64,000 bases of DNA. It comes from Mesocentrotus franciscanus (Eukaryota > Echinodermata > Echinoidea > Camarodonta > Strongylocentrotidae). The stretch's first letter is position 1. The number at the start of each line of letters is the position of its first letter. The position numbers and the translations under genes are program-made. The stretch covers positions 15,702,556 to 15,766,555 of the forward strand of contig CP137671.1 in the NCBI GenBank assembly GCA_037976565.1. The letters are read 5' to 3'. Below, one piece after another: positions 31,191 to 43,034 of this stretch. The notes beneath the pieces are model-generated. The model was given only the letters and a program-made list of their open reading frames with translations, was not told the origin of the DNA and did no database searches.

Positions 31191-32004
31191 ATACATCAAG
31201 CAGAGTCCTATACTTAATAATCAGGCCTTTAAAAGAGCAAAAAGACAGACAGAGATAAAATGGTGTGTGTCATTGGCTGTCACCGGAATCCATCTCCGGG
31301 ATCGCATCACCCAATCATCCTTCTCCTATGTGAGCTCTGGTATTCAAAGTGCTAAAAGGAAGGATCAGGGATCGAAACGAAGGAAATGGTAAAGTCGCGA
31401 TTTGCCCGCCAGAGATGCGGATGGTGGCAGGGGAATTTGAATTAAAATCTTAAAATGCTTTGCTTTAAGAAATTGTCATTAGAGGTTTGAAAACATTTAG
31501 AAATAATGTGGTCAGTTATTTTTATGGCGATACCTTTAACAACCCATTGTTTCCTTAAAGATAAAGACCAGTTCTGGTCATGCGATTGCATTGTAAAAGA
31601 AACGTTGTGGAATCGATCAGAAAAGGTTGATCATCTAGCATATAAGTATTGGTGTGTACTGCAAGGTTCTGGAATCATCAAAATGATAAGAAATTTGGCC
31701 CAGTCTTGGTAAAGTTACAAGCACTGTACACAGAAAAATGTATATGGGACTATGCGACCACGTGCGCGATATCTATTTGGTCCCAATAGATATAATAATT
31801 TACCAAATATATCAACTAGTAGGCGGTTTCCCGGCAAAATTTGTATCATCACGTATTAGTCAAAACATATTCTTTCACATGATTGGTAATGAGAGCTTCC
31901 ATTTCATTTTTTGAGAGAAGGGCGTTTTCAAAACTGGTCTATTTCTTTAAGAACATTTAAACTGGAATTTGAAATTTTGTAGACAGGAATTCTTGCATCG
32001 GCGT
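31191..32004. other. Non-coding, nothing recognised
   Basis: AT-rich; a short palindrome around GATATCTATTTGG/CCAATAGATAT lies at 31768-31793. No gene. Confidence 0.45.
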
Positions 32005-32830
32005 CATTATCATCATCATTATCATCAACAACAACATCATCATCATCAACAACATCATTAGCAGCAGTATTGTCAACAACAACATCATCATCATCAACAA
32101 TATCATCATCATCATCATAAACAACAACATCATCATCATCAACATCATTAGCAGCAGTATTGTCAACAACAACACCATCATCATCATCAACAACATCATC
32201 ATCATTATCATCAACAACAACATCATCATCAACAACAACATCAGCAGCAGCAGTATTGTCAACAACAACATCATCATCATCAACAACGACATCATCATCA
32301 TCAACAATAACATCATCATCATCATCAACAACATCATCAGCAGCAGTATTGTCAACAACACCATCATCATCAACAACAACATCATCATCATCAACAACAA
32401 CATCATCATCATCAACAACATCATCAGCAGCAGTATTGTCAACAACAACACCATCATCATCATCAACAATAACATCATCATCAACAATAACATCATCATC
32501 ATCAACATCATCAGCACCAGTATTGTCAACAACAACACCATCATCATCATCATCAACAACAACATCATCATCATCATAAACAACAACGTCATCATCATCA
32601 TCAGCACCAGTATTGTCAACAACAACACCATCATCATCATCATCAACAACAACATCATCATCATCATAAACAACAACATCATCATCATCATCAACAACAC
32701 CATCAGCAGCAGTATTGTCAACAACAACATCATCATCATCATCATAAACAACAACATCATCAGCAGCAGTATTGTCAACAACAACAACGACATCATCATC
32801 ATCATCATCGTCGTCGTCGTCGTCGTCAAC
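32005..32830. repeat. (ATC/AAC)n minisatellite with ~90-bp higher-order period
   Basis: ATC and AAC triplets are interrupted by the word CAGCAGTATTGTCAACAAC (or CACCAGTATTG...). It recurs nine times, near 32068, 32157, 32253, 32346, 32433, 32521, 32611, 32713 and 32770, mostly 87-102 bases apart. Two adjacent units (from about 32511 and 32602) are nearly identical. The right end is a (TCG)n run. The 295-codon minus-strand frame of Met/Leu is an artefact. Confidence 0.92.
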
Positions 32831-33595
32831 AACAAACGCATCACTGCTTAATTACGCGGCTTCTCCTGGCTCCGGATGCAATGTGTGTGTAATTGGGTTT
32901 TTACAGACGTGTATCAATCAGATATGATTATTAACGTCTGGAACATCAACATCAACATCATCATTTATCATCATCTTTCCGTCATCAAACATCATTGTCA
33001 TCATCATCAACATCCGTTTCTTCTTCCACTCTCAATGTACCGAAATCTCCGTTCTGTGACTAGCAAAAACGAACAAAAGAAAGAATCATACATACATAAG
33101 TGCCTTGGGGGGGGGGGGCTGAAAATTCATACTTAGAGCACAAAAGAAAACTTGTTATTATTTTATCTTATGTTTACTTAAGGTATGTCCGATTGAGGAT
33201 TTCAGATGCACGCAACCCCCCGCCTCCTGATCCGCCACTGATTCTTATATCTTTCTTGAGTGCGCCAGAATCACACGATGATTAGAAGAAAAGGGCTCGA
33301 TTTTCCTTTTGCATTACTAAAGAGCCGATAACAAATTAGGAATCCAATGCCCTCTCTGATTTGATTGTCCTCCGGGTCAATTAGTACGACCTTGGAAAAA
33401 GAGGGGACGGCATTGGGCGGGTTTCTTTGAAGTAATGGCTTCTAAATCGCGGGTTAATAGCCGCAATCAAGTACAACAAATTGCTCTATTAAGTGTGATG
33501 CATAGTGGCCAAATGAAACGCGTCAGGCGATGGCTGTTTGGATAAAGCATTAGCAGTAAAGGTTTGGGTTAAATGGAATCAGGGAGAGAAATGGA
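32831..33595. other. Non-coding, with a dispersed-repeat edge
   Basis: A short (ATC) run at about 32940-33010, a G run at 33107, and TGATCCGCCACTGA at 33228-33241, which matches the complement of the edge at 63458. No gene. Confidence 0.45.
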
Positions 33596-33765
33596 ATAGA
33601 AAGAGAGAGAGAGAGGGGGGAGAGAGAGAGCGGGGGAGGAGGAAGAGAGAGAGAGAGAGGGAGAGAGAGGAGGGAAGTAGGAGAGGGGAGAGAGAAAGAG
33701 AGAGAGAGAAGGGGGATTAGATGAAGAAGAGACAGTAAGAGAGATTGGGATAGAGACAGAGAGGA
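33596..33765. repeat. (GA)n-rich low-complexity tract
   Basis: Polypurine GA/GGA tract, about 170 bases. Confidence 0.93.
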
Positions 33766-33876
33766 TGACCATAGAGGCATGCAATTATGCCTATGTGTAC
33801 TTATGCGCTTTACAAAAACGTTTAACTATTATTATTATTATTATCATAATTATTATTGGTTTGTCTGTGTTATGTG

Positions 33877-34548
33877 TAAGCGCTTGGTTGTAGCCTCTTT
33901 TGATAACTGTTATGTTTATTGCAATCGCCTAGACACCCTTTATTATTTTGGGCAAACAGCCCTCGAGCCCGAAAGTCAACTATATTATGCACCGACAAAA
34001 CTCTTTGGCCTTCTGAGAACTTTTCTTAGAGTTCACTTGAACAAAGGACGGCCCTCGAGACAGACCGTGCACTAGACCGACAGCCAATGAGGCCGACACT
34101 TAGGCCGACGCCCCACGATACTGACATTTTCTATCTGTCGTTATGTATTTCTTTGTTTTGTGGGTCTCATGGACCTTTCGGAAATGTATTCTTTTCTACA
34201 TTTTCTCGTAGGCCGTTGATCTACTGGATAATCCCCCTCGGTTGAATTGATTACGTTGTGAAATATAAGCTATATTTATTTGTATTACCATTTCCGTGAT
34301 CGCTATTTGCATCACGGATGCGACAGTTTACTTTCACTTCTGAAGGAGAAAGTCGACTATATAATTAATATTCAGAAGTCCACCACGCTTCCTCTTTAGT
34401 AACAAAAGTTGTGGTGTTTTTATATTTATTGTCCAAAAAGGACGTCCAAGACCTTCAAAGTATAATTCTATAAAAGAACACACGAAAATCACTGAAATAA
34501 AGTAGTCTGCTATCTCAAGTAGATACTAAAACATAATAAGGATTATAT
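33877..34548. repeat. Direct duplication, copy 1 (~0.67 kb)
   Basis: It shares long blocks with 34807-35535: GTTGTAGCCTCTTTTGATAA at the start, CCTTTCGGAAATGTATTC, GTGATCGCTATTTGCATCAC, GAAGTCCACCACGCTTCCTC and GAAATAAAGTAGTCTGC at the end. It is non-coding. Copies differ by substitutions and small indels, including a ~100-bp difference in the middle. Confidence 0.9.
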
Positions 34549-34806
34549 ATATTTTAGATATCAGCTTATGCAACTGATTTTTATTACAGACATAGTTTAC
34601 ACGCAAAGCCTCAAAGTTCTTATATAATTTTCGTAACTATACCATGTATAATGTGTATGGCAGTCTTTTGGCGGTTTTTCAGATGTATTAGTAATACTAT
34701 AAATAATGAAAGTATTTGAGAGTGTCAATGACTTAAAGAGAAAAAAAGAAAACACACCTAATAATGTTTTTGTTTAATCCTTATGAAAAATATTTTCTAT
34801 AGTATA

Positions 34807-35535
34807 TAAGCGCGTTGGTTGTAGCCTCTTTTGATAATTGTTATGTTTATTGCGATCGCTTAGAGCACCCTTTATTTGGGCAAACACTCCTCGAACGTCC
34901 ACTATAATTATTATGCAACGAAAAGTCTCTTTGGCCTTCTGGGAAACTTTTCCGAGAATTCACTATACATAATTATAGACGGCCCACGAGACAGACAGTG
35001 CACTAGACCGGCAGCCCACGAGGCCGACAATGTCGAAACCTTGAGATTTCATGCCACATTTCAGAGCTGACCAAGGGTTCGATTTAGGCCGACTCCCCAT
35101 GCACCATACTGACATTTTCTATCTGTCCTTATGTATTTCTTTGTTTTGTGGGTCTCATGGACCTTTCGGAAATGTATTCTTTTCTACATTTTCTCGTAGG
35201 CGGTTGATCTACTGGATAACCCTCCCCCTCGGTCGAATTGATTACGTTGTGAAATATAAGCCATATTTATTTGTATTACCATTTCCGTGATCGCTATTTG
35301 CATCACGGATGCGACAGTTTACTTTCACTTCTGAAAGTCGACTATATAATTAATATTCAGAAGTCCACCACGCTTCCTCTTTGGTAACAAAAGTTGTGGT
35401 GTTTTTATATTTATATCGTCCAAAAAGGACGTCCAAGAACTTCAAAGAATAATTCCTATGAAAGAACACACATAAATCACTGAAATAAAGTAGTCTGCTA
35501 TCTTAAGTAGATATTAAAACATGATAATGATTATA
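34807..35535. repeat. Direct duplication, copy 2 (~0.73 kb)
   Basis: Second copy of 33877-34548 in the same orientation, separated by about 260 bp of unrelated AT-rich DNA. It contains an additional ~100-bp stretch (about 35020-35090) around CGAAACCTTGAGATTTC that copy 1 lacks. Confidence 0.9.
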
Positions 35536-35669
35536 CTAACCTCGTTCTTGTATGATGTGCATATCACTAGCAACCGTCTCTTTGTGCATTAAAAAGCTGT
35601 GGAATATTGACCGGTTCTAGTCTAGCTGTCCTGCTAAGGCCCTGAAGCATTCAACGAATTCGATACCCA

Positions 35670-35805
35670 TTCACTTCACCTGAGTAGAGGGAGGCAAATG
35701 TAGATTAATGTTTTGCCAAGGACTTTGTTGTTGTTGTTGTGGGAGGGACTCGAATCTCGAATGTTTCGAGTCCAGTGACTAAATTTACTAGACCACATCT
35801 CCTCA
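35670..35805 (-). mobile_element. tRNA-derived SINE family A, head fragment, minus strand
   Basis: CACCTGAGTAGAGGGAGGCAAATG and a following degenerate tRNA-like head match the family A copies. A (TTG)n insertion lies at 35727-35740, and the B-box is damaged (GGACTCGAATC on the plus strand). Confidence 0.55.
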
Positions 35806-36053
35806 TTTATTTAAAGATTCAGGTAGACTAAGCGTATCCAGCGCATAAAGGGAAACAGCCATACAGTCAGAGGTCTGGGAAAATCATTACAACTGGACTA
35901 GGTTAAGCGGTTAGGGGGTTTTGTTTGAAAACATGTGATGTTGTTGTGACGCATGTTGCCATATGAGATGAGTTTGAAAGAAAGAAACACGTATACACAA
36001 ATCTAAGCCGATTTACTTTCCTTTTTTTCGCTCAAGTTCTCGTTAGCACATTA

Positions 36054-36321
36054 CACTGTGAACATGACGGACAAAGAAAGAGGACAAAATATACGGTTCC
36101 TAATTCTACCCTCAACAATTGCTGTGGTAGACAAAGGAACATCCCTTCACTGTTATTACGTAAATAAGTAGAACAGGTGAATATGCATGTGACACCTGTT
36201 CTACACATTTTACATAATAGCAGTGAAGGGATGTTCCTTTGTCTATATCACAGCAATTGTTGAGGGTAGAATTAGGAACCGTATATTTTGTCCTCTTTCT
36301 TTGTCCGTCATGTTCATGGTG
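36054..36321. mobile_element. 268-bp foldback MITE (CACTGTG termini), copy 2, TTA target duplication
   Basis: Same family and length as 26299-26566, flanked by TTA at 36051-36053 and 36322-36324. The right end has ATGGTG in place of ACAGTG. It lies seven bases left of another foldback element. Confidence 0.88.
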
Positions 36322-36330
36322 TTACAAATG

Positions 36331-36577
36331 GGCCATTTTCGTAATGTAACCAAACTCATAATCAAGTGCCTCGATACGAATTTATACTTTCACCTGTTTC
36401 GAATAATTGTATTTCAATAGACAGACTTCAAATTGCATATTATTACGTATTGTTAGGTAGGGCAAGCCATAATGTTTGTCCTACCAAGCAACAACTAATG
36501 AATGACATTTAAATTCTGACTATTGAGAAACATTTATTCGTAACAGGTATAAATTTCGTTACATTACGAAAATGGCC
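36331..36577. mobile_element. Foldback MITE (GGCCATTTTCGTAATG termini), copy 1
   Basis: The ends GGCCATTTTCGTAATGTAAC and GTTACATTACGAAAATGGCC are perfect complements. Inner arms (TTCAATAGACAGA / CTGACTATTGAGAA) and a central GGTAGGGCAAG...CTTGTCCTACC-like hairpin extend the fold. A second, longer member is at 46399-46707. Confidence 0.85.
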
Positions 36578-37500
36578 ATTTACGGGCCCTAAAATCGACA
36601 CACCCTGCTCACGATGACAAAAGCTTTGAACTTCTTTTGCGAAATCCAAAAGTAGCACGACCATTCAACTTAGGGTAACCTTCAGATATCAAAATGAAAC
36701 GCTTTTCAAGGACATTAATATGACATGTCTGGTTCCTATTGGCGCCGCATAACTCTCTCATAACATCACCCTAAATACCAAAGTTCTATATCAAACAGAA
36801 GAAATTAGAATCCGCCAGGGGCGATGTGTAATGATCAATTATTACGCCATCTATACGTGACGTCCAATTATCTAGACGGATGGCATATTGTTGGAATATT
36901 TGACTTCTAATTTTCGCGCTCTGTTTTTTCTGATCCATTATGTTTTTGTTATAGGCTTGCGACTCCTACCACCCCCGGTACTACTTAGGAATGCTCTGTT
37001 GTAATCATCATAGTTCGATAATCCAGACTGCAAGCATTGCAGGAGCACAGGTAATTGGCTATTTTTGTATGATTTGTTAAGCGATTGTTGGAAAAGTGTG
37101 TAAATAAAAGTAATTTAGAAGCTATTTATTAACAAAATAGAGTCTACAAACATTGAAAAGTACTGTCCTATAGTATAGTACATGACGGAGTTGCTGGAAT
37201 GACGTCATCTAATTTGTTTTGTTTCTTTTTTTTTAAAGTGCCTAAATAGTCCTTTCGAACCCTCAAAGAAGTTGAATAAATATCTTTTGTAGGTTTTGCA
37301 GCATAACTATGTATCTAATACAGGGAGAAGAAAACTTGTTTGTCCAGTTAGAATAGAGAGAGAGAGAGAGAGAGAGAGAGGGGAAGAGACAGGTCTGACG
37401 TACATGCAATCATTGATAATTGAAACCAATCTCATCTTGCCACATCTCATCATCAATCTTGTCAAATAATCCGTTTATCTGCCTGTGGTCAGAATACCTT
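36578..37500. other. Non-coding apart from an orphan exon-like ORF
   Basis: It holds the exon-like segment 36955-37050 and a (GA)n run at 37355-37382. Otherwise AT-rich with no gene. Confidence 0.45.
36955..37050 (+). CDS. Orphan exon-like ORF of 32 codons, unknown
   Basis: Ninety-six bases open in one frame, beginning ACDSYHPRYYLGMLCC. They are bounded by a strong acceptor (long pyrimidine tract ending TTGTTATAG) and a GTAATT donor, with phase 0 on both sides. I recognise no family. No neighbouring exon was found within several kb, so it may be chance, a non-coding RNA exon, or part of a long gene with distant exons. Confidence 0.2.
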
Positions 37501-37507
37501 TTATAAC

Positions 37508-37541
37508 CCCCTCTCTCTCTCTCTCTCTCTCTGGCTTTCTC

Positions 37542-37576
<35 letters not shown>

Positions 37577-37945
37577 ATTTCCATCTGTCTCTCTCTCTCT
37601 ATCTTTCTCTCTCTCTATATATACATGTATCTTTCTCTTCTCCCTCTTCCCTCTCTCCCTTTCTTTTCTTTCTCTTTCTTTCGCTTCTTTTCCTTCTCTC
37701 TCCTTTTCATTCCCTTTTCTCTCTCTCTCCCTTTCACCCTCTGTCTCTTCTCTCTTACACCTCTCCCCAGATATTTCCCTTTCTCTGTCCTCTGCTTCTT
37801 TTTACCTCTAGGTCATTTTTTCCTCTTTCCCATTCTCTCTCCCCACTCTCCACCTTCTCTCTCTCCCTCTCTTTTTCTTTCTCGCTCCTCTCTCTCTCCT
37901 TCTCCCTCTCTTCTTCTTTATCTCTCTCTCTCTCTCTCTCTCATT
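37508..37945. repeat. Long polypyrimidine (CT)n-rich tract
   Basis: About 440 bases almost entirely C and T on the plus strand. The Ser/Leu/Phe-rich frames across it are artefacts. Confidence 0.94.
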
Positions 37946-38690
37946 CTTAAACCATCGCCCTTTTCTAATCACGATACTTTCGAGAAACTGTTACTCATTA
38001 CGTGCACCGTTACCAGCTTACTCATCTCTTTAACTGCCAGAGACTTAATAGATGTGAACATAAAATCCACATTTATCTTTTTTATTGACATTTGTTTCGA
38101 CAGAAGATGTCTTGAAAGTCCTGATTTTTTTTTAACGGTGGCTGCAGTAAATGAAGTAAATGAAGACAGTTTTATATCATATTGATTTATAATGGCAGCG
38201 GTTGTGTTGTGGCTCATATTTTTAGTTAGCAAGTATGCCAGATGAGCTTGTTATGCCACATCGTTCTTGTAAATAGGTAGAAAAATAAAAGTGAAACATA
38301 AAATAAGATTGAGATTAATTAGTTGAGAAGAATGGAATTAAAATGTATACGAGGAAGAAGGAGGAAGATTCTGAAGTAAACAAAAAATAAAGACTGAGAA
38401 CTTAGAAAAAGAGACAGACATTTGAAAAACTACAAACCATCAGAAAGCTCATCAAAATATTAACGTTTCAAATACTTAATTGTGTTCATATCTAGTATAT
38501 AAACATCTCAATACTCATAGGATAATATTACATGTCTTATGGTTTTAATGTATTTTACTCGGCGAGTTGAGTTTTAGAAAGAAAGAATTTTAAATACAGT
38601 CAGTAAGCCATTGACTTCTTCCTTTTTCTTTATTTTAAACGAAATTTATAATTTACTGCCAATTTTTGATTGACTTATATATTTTTCTTG
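37946..38690. other. Non-coding, nothing recognised
   Basis: AT-rich stretch without named repeats or gene-like frames. Confidence 0.45.
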
Positions 38691-38699
38691 ACACGATGA

Positions 38700-38895
38700 T
38701 TATCGACCGGTGACCCGACATTCGCTCCTGCGAAAGTTTATCCGGGCTAATATCAAATGTAGGTTAAAGGGTTAGGGTTACGATTTGGTTTTAGTTGTAG
38801 GGTTGGGGTTAGGTATTGTGTAAGGTCTGGGGTTGAAGTTAAGACATCGGATAGTGTAGAAAGTTGACGCGTAGCAGTTGTCGCAGGAGCAAGTG
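38700..38895. repeat. Inverted-repeat element with GGGTTAGGGTTA-type core
   Basis: TTCGCTCCTGCGAAAG near the left and TTGTCGCAGGAGCAAG at the right are inverted. The core reads GGGTTAGGGTTACG and GGTTGGGGTTAGG, telomere-like only by composition. Similar cores are common in dispersed repeats of marine animals. Confidence 0.5.
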
Positions 38896-40262
38896 TCTTG
38901 AAATCTGTCAAACACTTCGACACATCAGAGTGATAATTATAAAATGACTGTAGTGAAAACCAATATCGACATTATGGCTTTGCTCGTGCTGCATAGATGA
39001 AAAGAAATATGTCTCTGCTTGCTCTGTTCCCCACATAATGATAATCTTCCGCCTTGAAATTGAAAAAAAAACAGTGTGCTTTTCATTGTTCAGTTTTAAC
39101 GATACCCTATATTGACACGCCAAACGTGGTCAACGCATTAATTATTGATGTCACGTGATCAAACACTGTGATCCAGAAAAGTCTATTTTGATTAACGATC
39201 CTGTTCCGATTCTTTTTTATTTTTTTTTATTCTGTGACCCAAATGTTCAGAAATACATCTTGTATCGTTTAAAGTGATCATTTTTCATTGTCGTCTGCTC
39301 GAGCTGTTCGATATTTCTCGAGAGATTTTGGAAATTGTTGTAAGTGTTTGCACCACTTAAGAAGGGAAAAGTCAATTCTCTTTATGTTTTGTGGCATTAC
39401 AACTGACCGTCAGAATTATTGGAGGAAGAAACACAGGAAGAAGAACAAAAAGAGGTTTGTCCAAAAGATGTGATTGTGCACCACTGCATTAGAGCTGCGA
39501 AGATTCGTTTTAAAAAGTCATTTTATACCATTCTTCATGGGCCACTTGGCCATATTTTCGATGGATTAATGAATATTGACTTTATAGCATCCATAGCGTT
39601 TGAATTTAGTAGATGTCACATTAGCTTTTTAAAGTTTGGTGAATATGGGCCTTCTTGTACAGAGTTGTTTATAAGGCTATGATCAAACAAAATTGTCAAC
39701 TTTGATTCAAAGCGCCTTTTATAGAGTTTTAGTCATGAAAGCGATATATTTATATATATATATTATTACGGTATGATGGCATTGATGGCATTGATTATGA
39801 TGCCATTGTTAAGATTATCGTAATATTCTTCAACATTTAGAACCATAATCCTAAAGAAGGAGAAATTGAGAAATAAGGATTGAAAATACAAAAGATGAAA
39901 GGAAAGTAGAATTTTAAAAAAGTCATTACAAGACATGCTTTGGAATGATAATGGGAAATTTTAAAAGTCTTAAAAACGGAGAGCAGAAAGAAAAAAAGAA
40001 AACATGAAAGTTTAGTAAGAGAATGAGGTGAGCGGGGAGGAGAAAGTGTTGATCACAAGTCAATGTCCTGAATAGAAACGAGACAAAGACAAACGAGCAA
40101 ACAAGCGCTCATCTCAGGAAAACCAGTTTCCAGGCTGCCCTCCACAATGTTGATGAGGGCTGTTCTTTGAAAGCAATTGACGTTTTCAAATTGACCTCAG
40201 ATATCGAAATACAATGCCTAAATTGCTCTAGAAGATTATGACCATTTCACAAGCAGGTCGTC
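38896..40262. other. Non-coding, nothing recognised
   Basis: Two overlapping frames of 61 and 87 codons (39288-39682) have no recognisable homology. Purine-rich patches at 39850-40030. Confidence 0.45.
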
Positions 40263-40265
40263 TTA

Positions 40266-40759
40266 GGTCCGGCGCACACTACACGACCTGACTACGATGC
40301 GATATTGGAAGAATTCGCAATATCATTAGATGTGAACACTAAAAGTAGCAAAGTAGCAATGAACCATATAGCAACGTACAGAAAGTGCATGCGACATGAA
40401 CATTACTGCAATCATTACTTTGAATTGCTGGCATATACACTAATTGCCTTTCAAGGTCTTTATTAAGACTATGATAGTGGGATTAAAAAAACAGAAAATA
40501 ATGAGATTCAAAAATTGATTTTAAATCATAATCTCACTTATTTCTGTGTGTGAACCTAAATATCGCGATGATTTGGCCGAGCGTTTCGTGTGTGAACGAG
40601 ACATAACAGAGCTTGTCGACTATTGAGATTTTGTCCTGAGTATGAACGGTGGCACAAATAAAAGGTGAGATTTGAATTGCGTTCCGAATCTCACTCAATT
40701 TGGATGTATGTGAATGGGACTAATCACGCAATTAAAATAACGCCTCGTGTGCAGCCGGC
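40266..40759. mobile_element. ~494-bp MITE, TTA target duplication (PIF/Harbinger-like)
   Basis: The ends GGTCCGGCGCACACTACACG and GTGTGCAGCCGGC are inverted, flanked by TTA at 40263-40265 and 40760-40762. Internal GTGTGTGAAC words recur. A 3-bp TWA-type duplication suggests PIF/Harbinger. The left end is related to 45245-45669. Confidence 0.65.
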
Positions 40760-40762
40760 TTA

Positions 40763-41574
40763 AGGACTAACGACCACCTGGCTTTCAGCTCCGCACCAGT
40801 CTTATAAATCGACAATAGGCACGACTGTGCTCTATTCAAGTTGATATTAATTCCTCAGGATTATAATCTGTATGAAGCGTTATCATACATTTCATCGGTA
40901 TATTAAGCATTGTCGCCACGGGCTACATGTACCAAGTAATATCATTAAAACGATCTGCAATCGCTCCAATACAATTACATTTGATTGCGATATACGTTCC
41001 CGCGTCGACCGAGATGTTATCGATTTCACTTTGACATTTCACGTGGTAATCAACGTATGCAGACTTAACACACGCGCTCGCGTCGACGCCCGAATACTTT
41101 TCAACTGTTAAAGTTGGCACCGCGGGCTTGTATTATGTTTCTTACTGCTTTTTCCCTAACATTTTCCCCTTGATTATAATCCCGCAATGTTTGACATTTT
41201 CCCCAGGCATGCTAGACATTGACGGAAATTACTTTGAATTGCAACTTGAAGTTAGGCGGATTTGAAGTAAACCGAAAGTTGTTATCGTGAAGGCGATAAA
41301 TGTCGAATGATTATAGGCCGTAGACAGGTGTTTAGAGAATATTTCGATTGTTTTAGAGTGTGCATGCTGTACAGCGATAATAAAAGTAATTTCCGCCTAA
41401 AAAGGAAATTTGCCTTTGGATGAAGTGGCAACTTGAAAGTGTTTAAGGATGACGCAGTTGAGTGTGAAGTGTACAGGAGTTTTACAAGAAAATGGCGAGG
41501 TATGAAAAGAGAGAGGGGGAAAGAGGATATGCAAGAGAAAAAAGGGAGAAAGTAGTAAGAGGGGGAAGAGAGAG
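40763..41574. other. Non-coding, nothing recognised
   Basis: No gene-like frame with homology and no repeat identified. Confidence 0.45.
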
Positions 41575-41850
41575 CTAGTAGGAGCGAGATAGAGAGAGAG
41601 AGAGAGAGGGAGAGAGGGAGAGAGAAAGGGGAGACAGGCAGGCAGAGGAGGGAAGAGGAGGGAGGGTGTGGGTGTGCGCGCGCGTGTGTGTGTGTAAAAG
41701 AGAGAGAAAGGCAGGCAGAGGAGGGAGAGGAGAGAGGGTGTTTGTGTGTGAGAAAGAGAGAGAGGCAGTCAGAGGAGGGAGGGTGTGGGTGTGGGTGTGT
41801 GTGTGAGAGAGAGGGGCAGGGAGAGGGTGTGTGTGTGTGTGTGTGTGGAT
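41575..41850. repeat. (GA)n/(GT)n low-complexity tract
   Basis: GA-rich blocks alternate with (GT)n and GGCAGGCAGAGGAGG units repeated two to three times. Long frames across it are artefacts. It abuts the truncated 5' edge of the LINE. Confidence 0.9.
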
Positions 41851-41879
41851 GGGCAAATATAGTGATAGACCTCAAATAC

Positions 41880-42996
41880 CCTTGTTTGGAAAACTAGTTC
41901 AGCAAATTAAAATTGTAGGTGTTTGTTTCTCTCGAAATGTAAATATTAAAGAAGATTTGAATTTCAAAGAGATACTTAGTAAAATAAAAAAGACTTTTTA
42001 GGATGGTGGAAAAAAAGAGATCTCACACTTATGGGATAAAATACAATTGTTAAAAACATATGCATTATCAAAGGTAAACTATGTCTCATCACTTATAATG
42101 GTTCCTCAGTGGTTGTTTAAAGAGGTGGAGAAAATTAGTTTTGAATTTTTGTAGGCAGGTAAAGACCGCATAAAGAGAAATATAATGTATCAGGATTACT
42201 CGCATGGGATGAATGATGATGAATTTTAAATTGTTTGTAAAGGCGCAACGTTTGATGTGGCTAAAATATTTATTGTATGGAGATAGGGATGCTAGATGGA
42301 AACTGTATTTCGATTTTTGTTTCAGAACAGTTGGAGAGAAATTTCTGTTTCTATGCGACTTTGACACGTCTAAATTAACATTGAAAATACCACCATTTTA
42401 TTTAGAAATGATTAAGGCTTGGCAGGATATGAGGAAGTATAGATTGTATGAAGAGGAGGTCAATCCAGTTATATTTAATAATCATAATATATGTATGAGA
42501 GGTAAAATATTTTTTGATTATGATCTATTTAATAAAGGCATACGCACTGTAAATCAAATTTTCGATAATGGACATATGAAGCCCTTGGCTTTTTTTCAAA
42601 ATCTTGGGATTAATGCAAATCAATTGCTCCAGATAATGGATATTGCTCATGTCTGTAGTTGGAGGGATGCTACCCCTTCGGTTAAATTAAAAAAAAATGA
42701 ATTTGTAGACTTTAATATAAACATGAATATTGCTGGACAGGAAACAGCTTACCGGTGTGTTGGCTCAGTCAGTAGAGCGTCCGCCTCACAACCGGGAGGT
42801 CGTGGGTTCGAACCCTGACCGCGTCATACCAAAAGACGTTAAAAGATGGGAGTCGCTGCTACCTTGTTTGGCGTTCAACAATAAGGGATAGAGCAATGTC
42901 GATCTGGCGCTGCTCAGCGGCTGCCGGGCTCACGATCAATTGGGCACAAAGAATTTCCATTTTCGGTTTAATAAAATTTGGAGTGGACTATAAAAG

Positions 42997-43034
<38 letters not shown>

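Noticed and set aside
31957..32844. 295-codon minus-strand ORF
   Set aside because: It lies entirely within the ATC/AAC minisatellite and encodes only Met/Leu/Thr runs.
37485..38185. Long Ser/Leu/Phe-rich ORFs
   Set aside because: They are frames through a (CT)n tract with no start context or homology.
38760..38830. Interstitial telomere repeat
   Set aside because: Only one or two GGGTTA units within a degenerate inverted-repeat element, not an array.
39288..39682. Two overlapping ORFs as a small gene
   Set aside because: No homology, no splice or promoter support, and length expected by chance in this much sequence.
42770..42820. A functional tRNA gene at the SINE head (and at 61780 on the minus strand)
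   Set aside because: Continuous with a SINE body and (ATT)n tail, two copies with the same body; the acceptor stem does not close.
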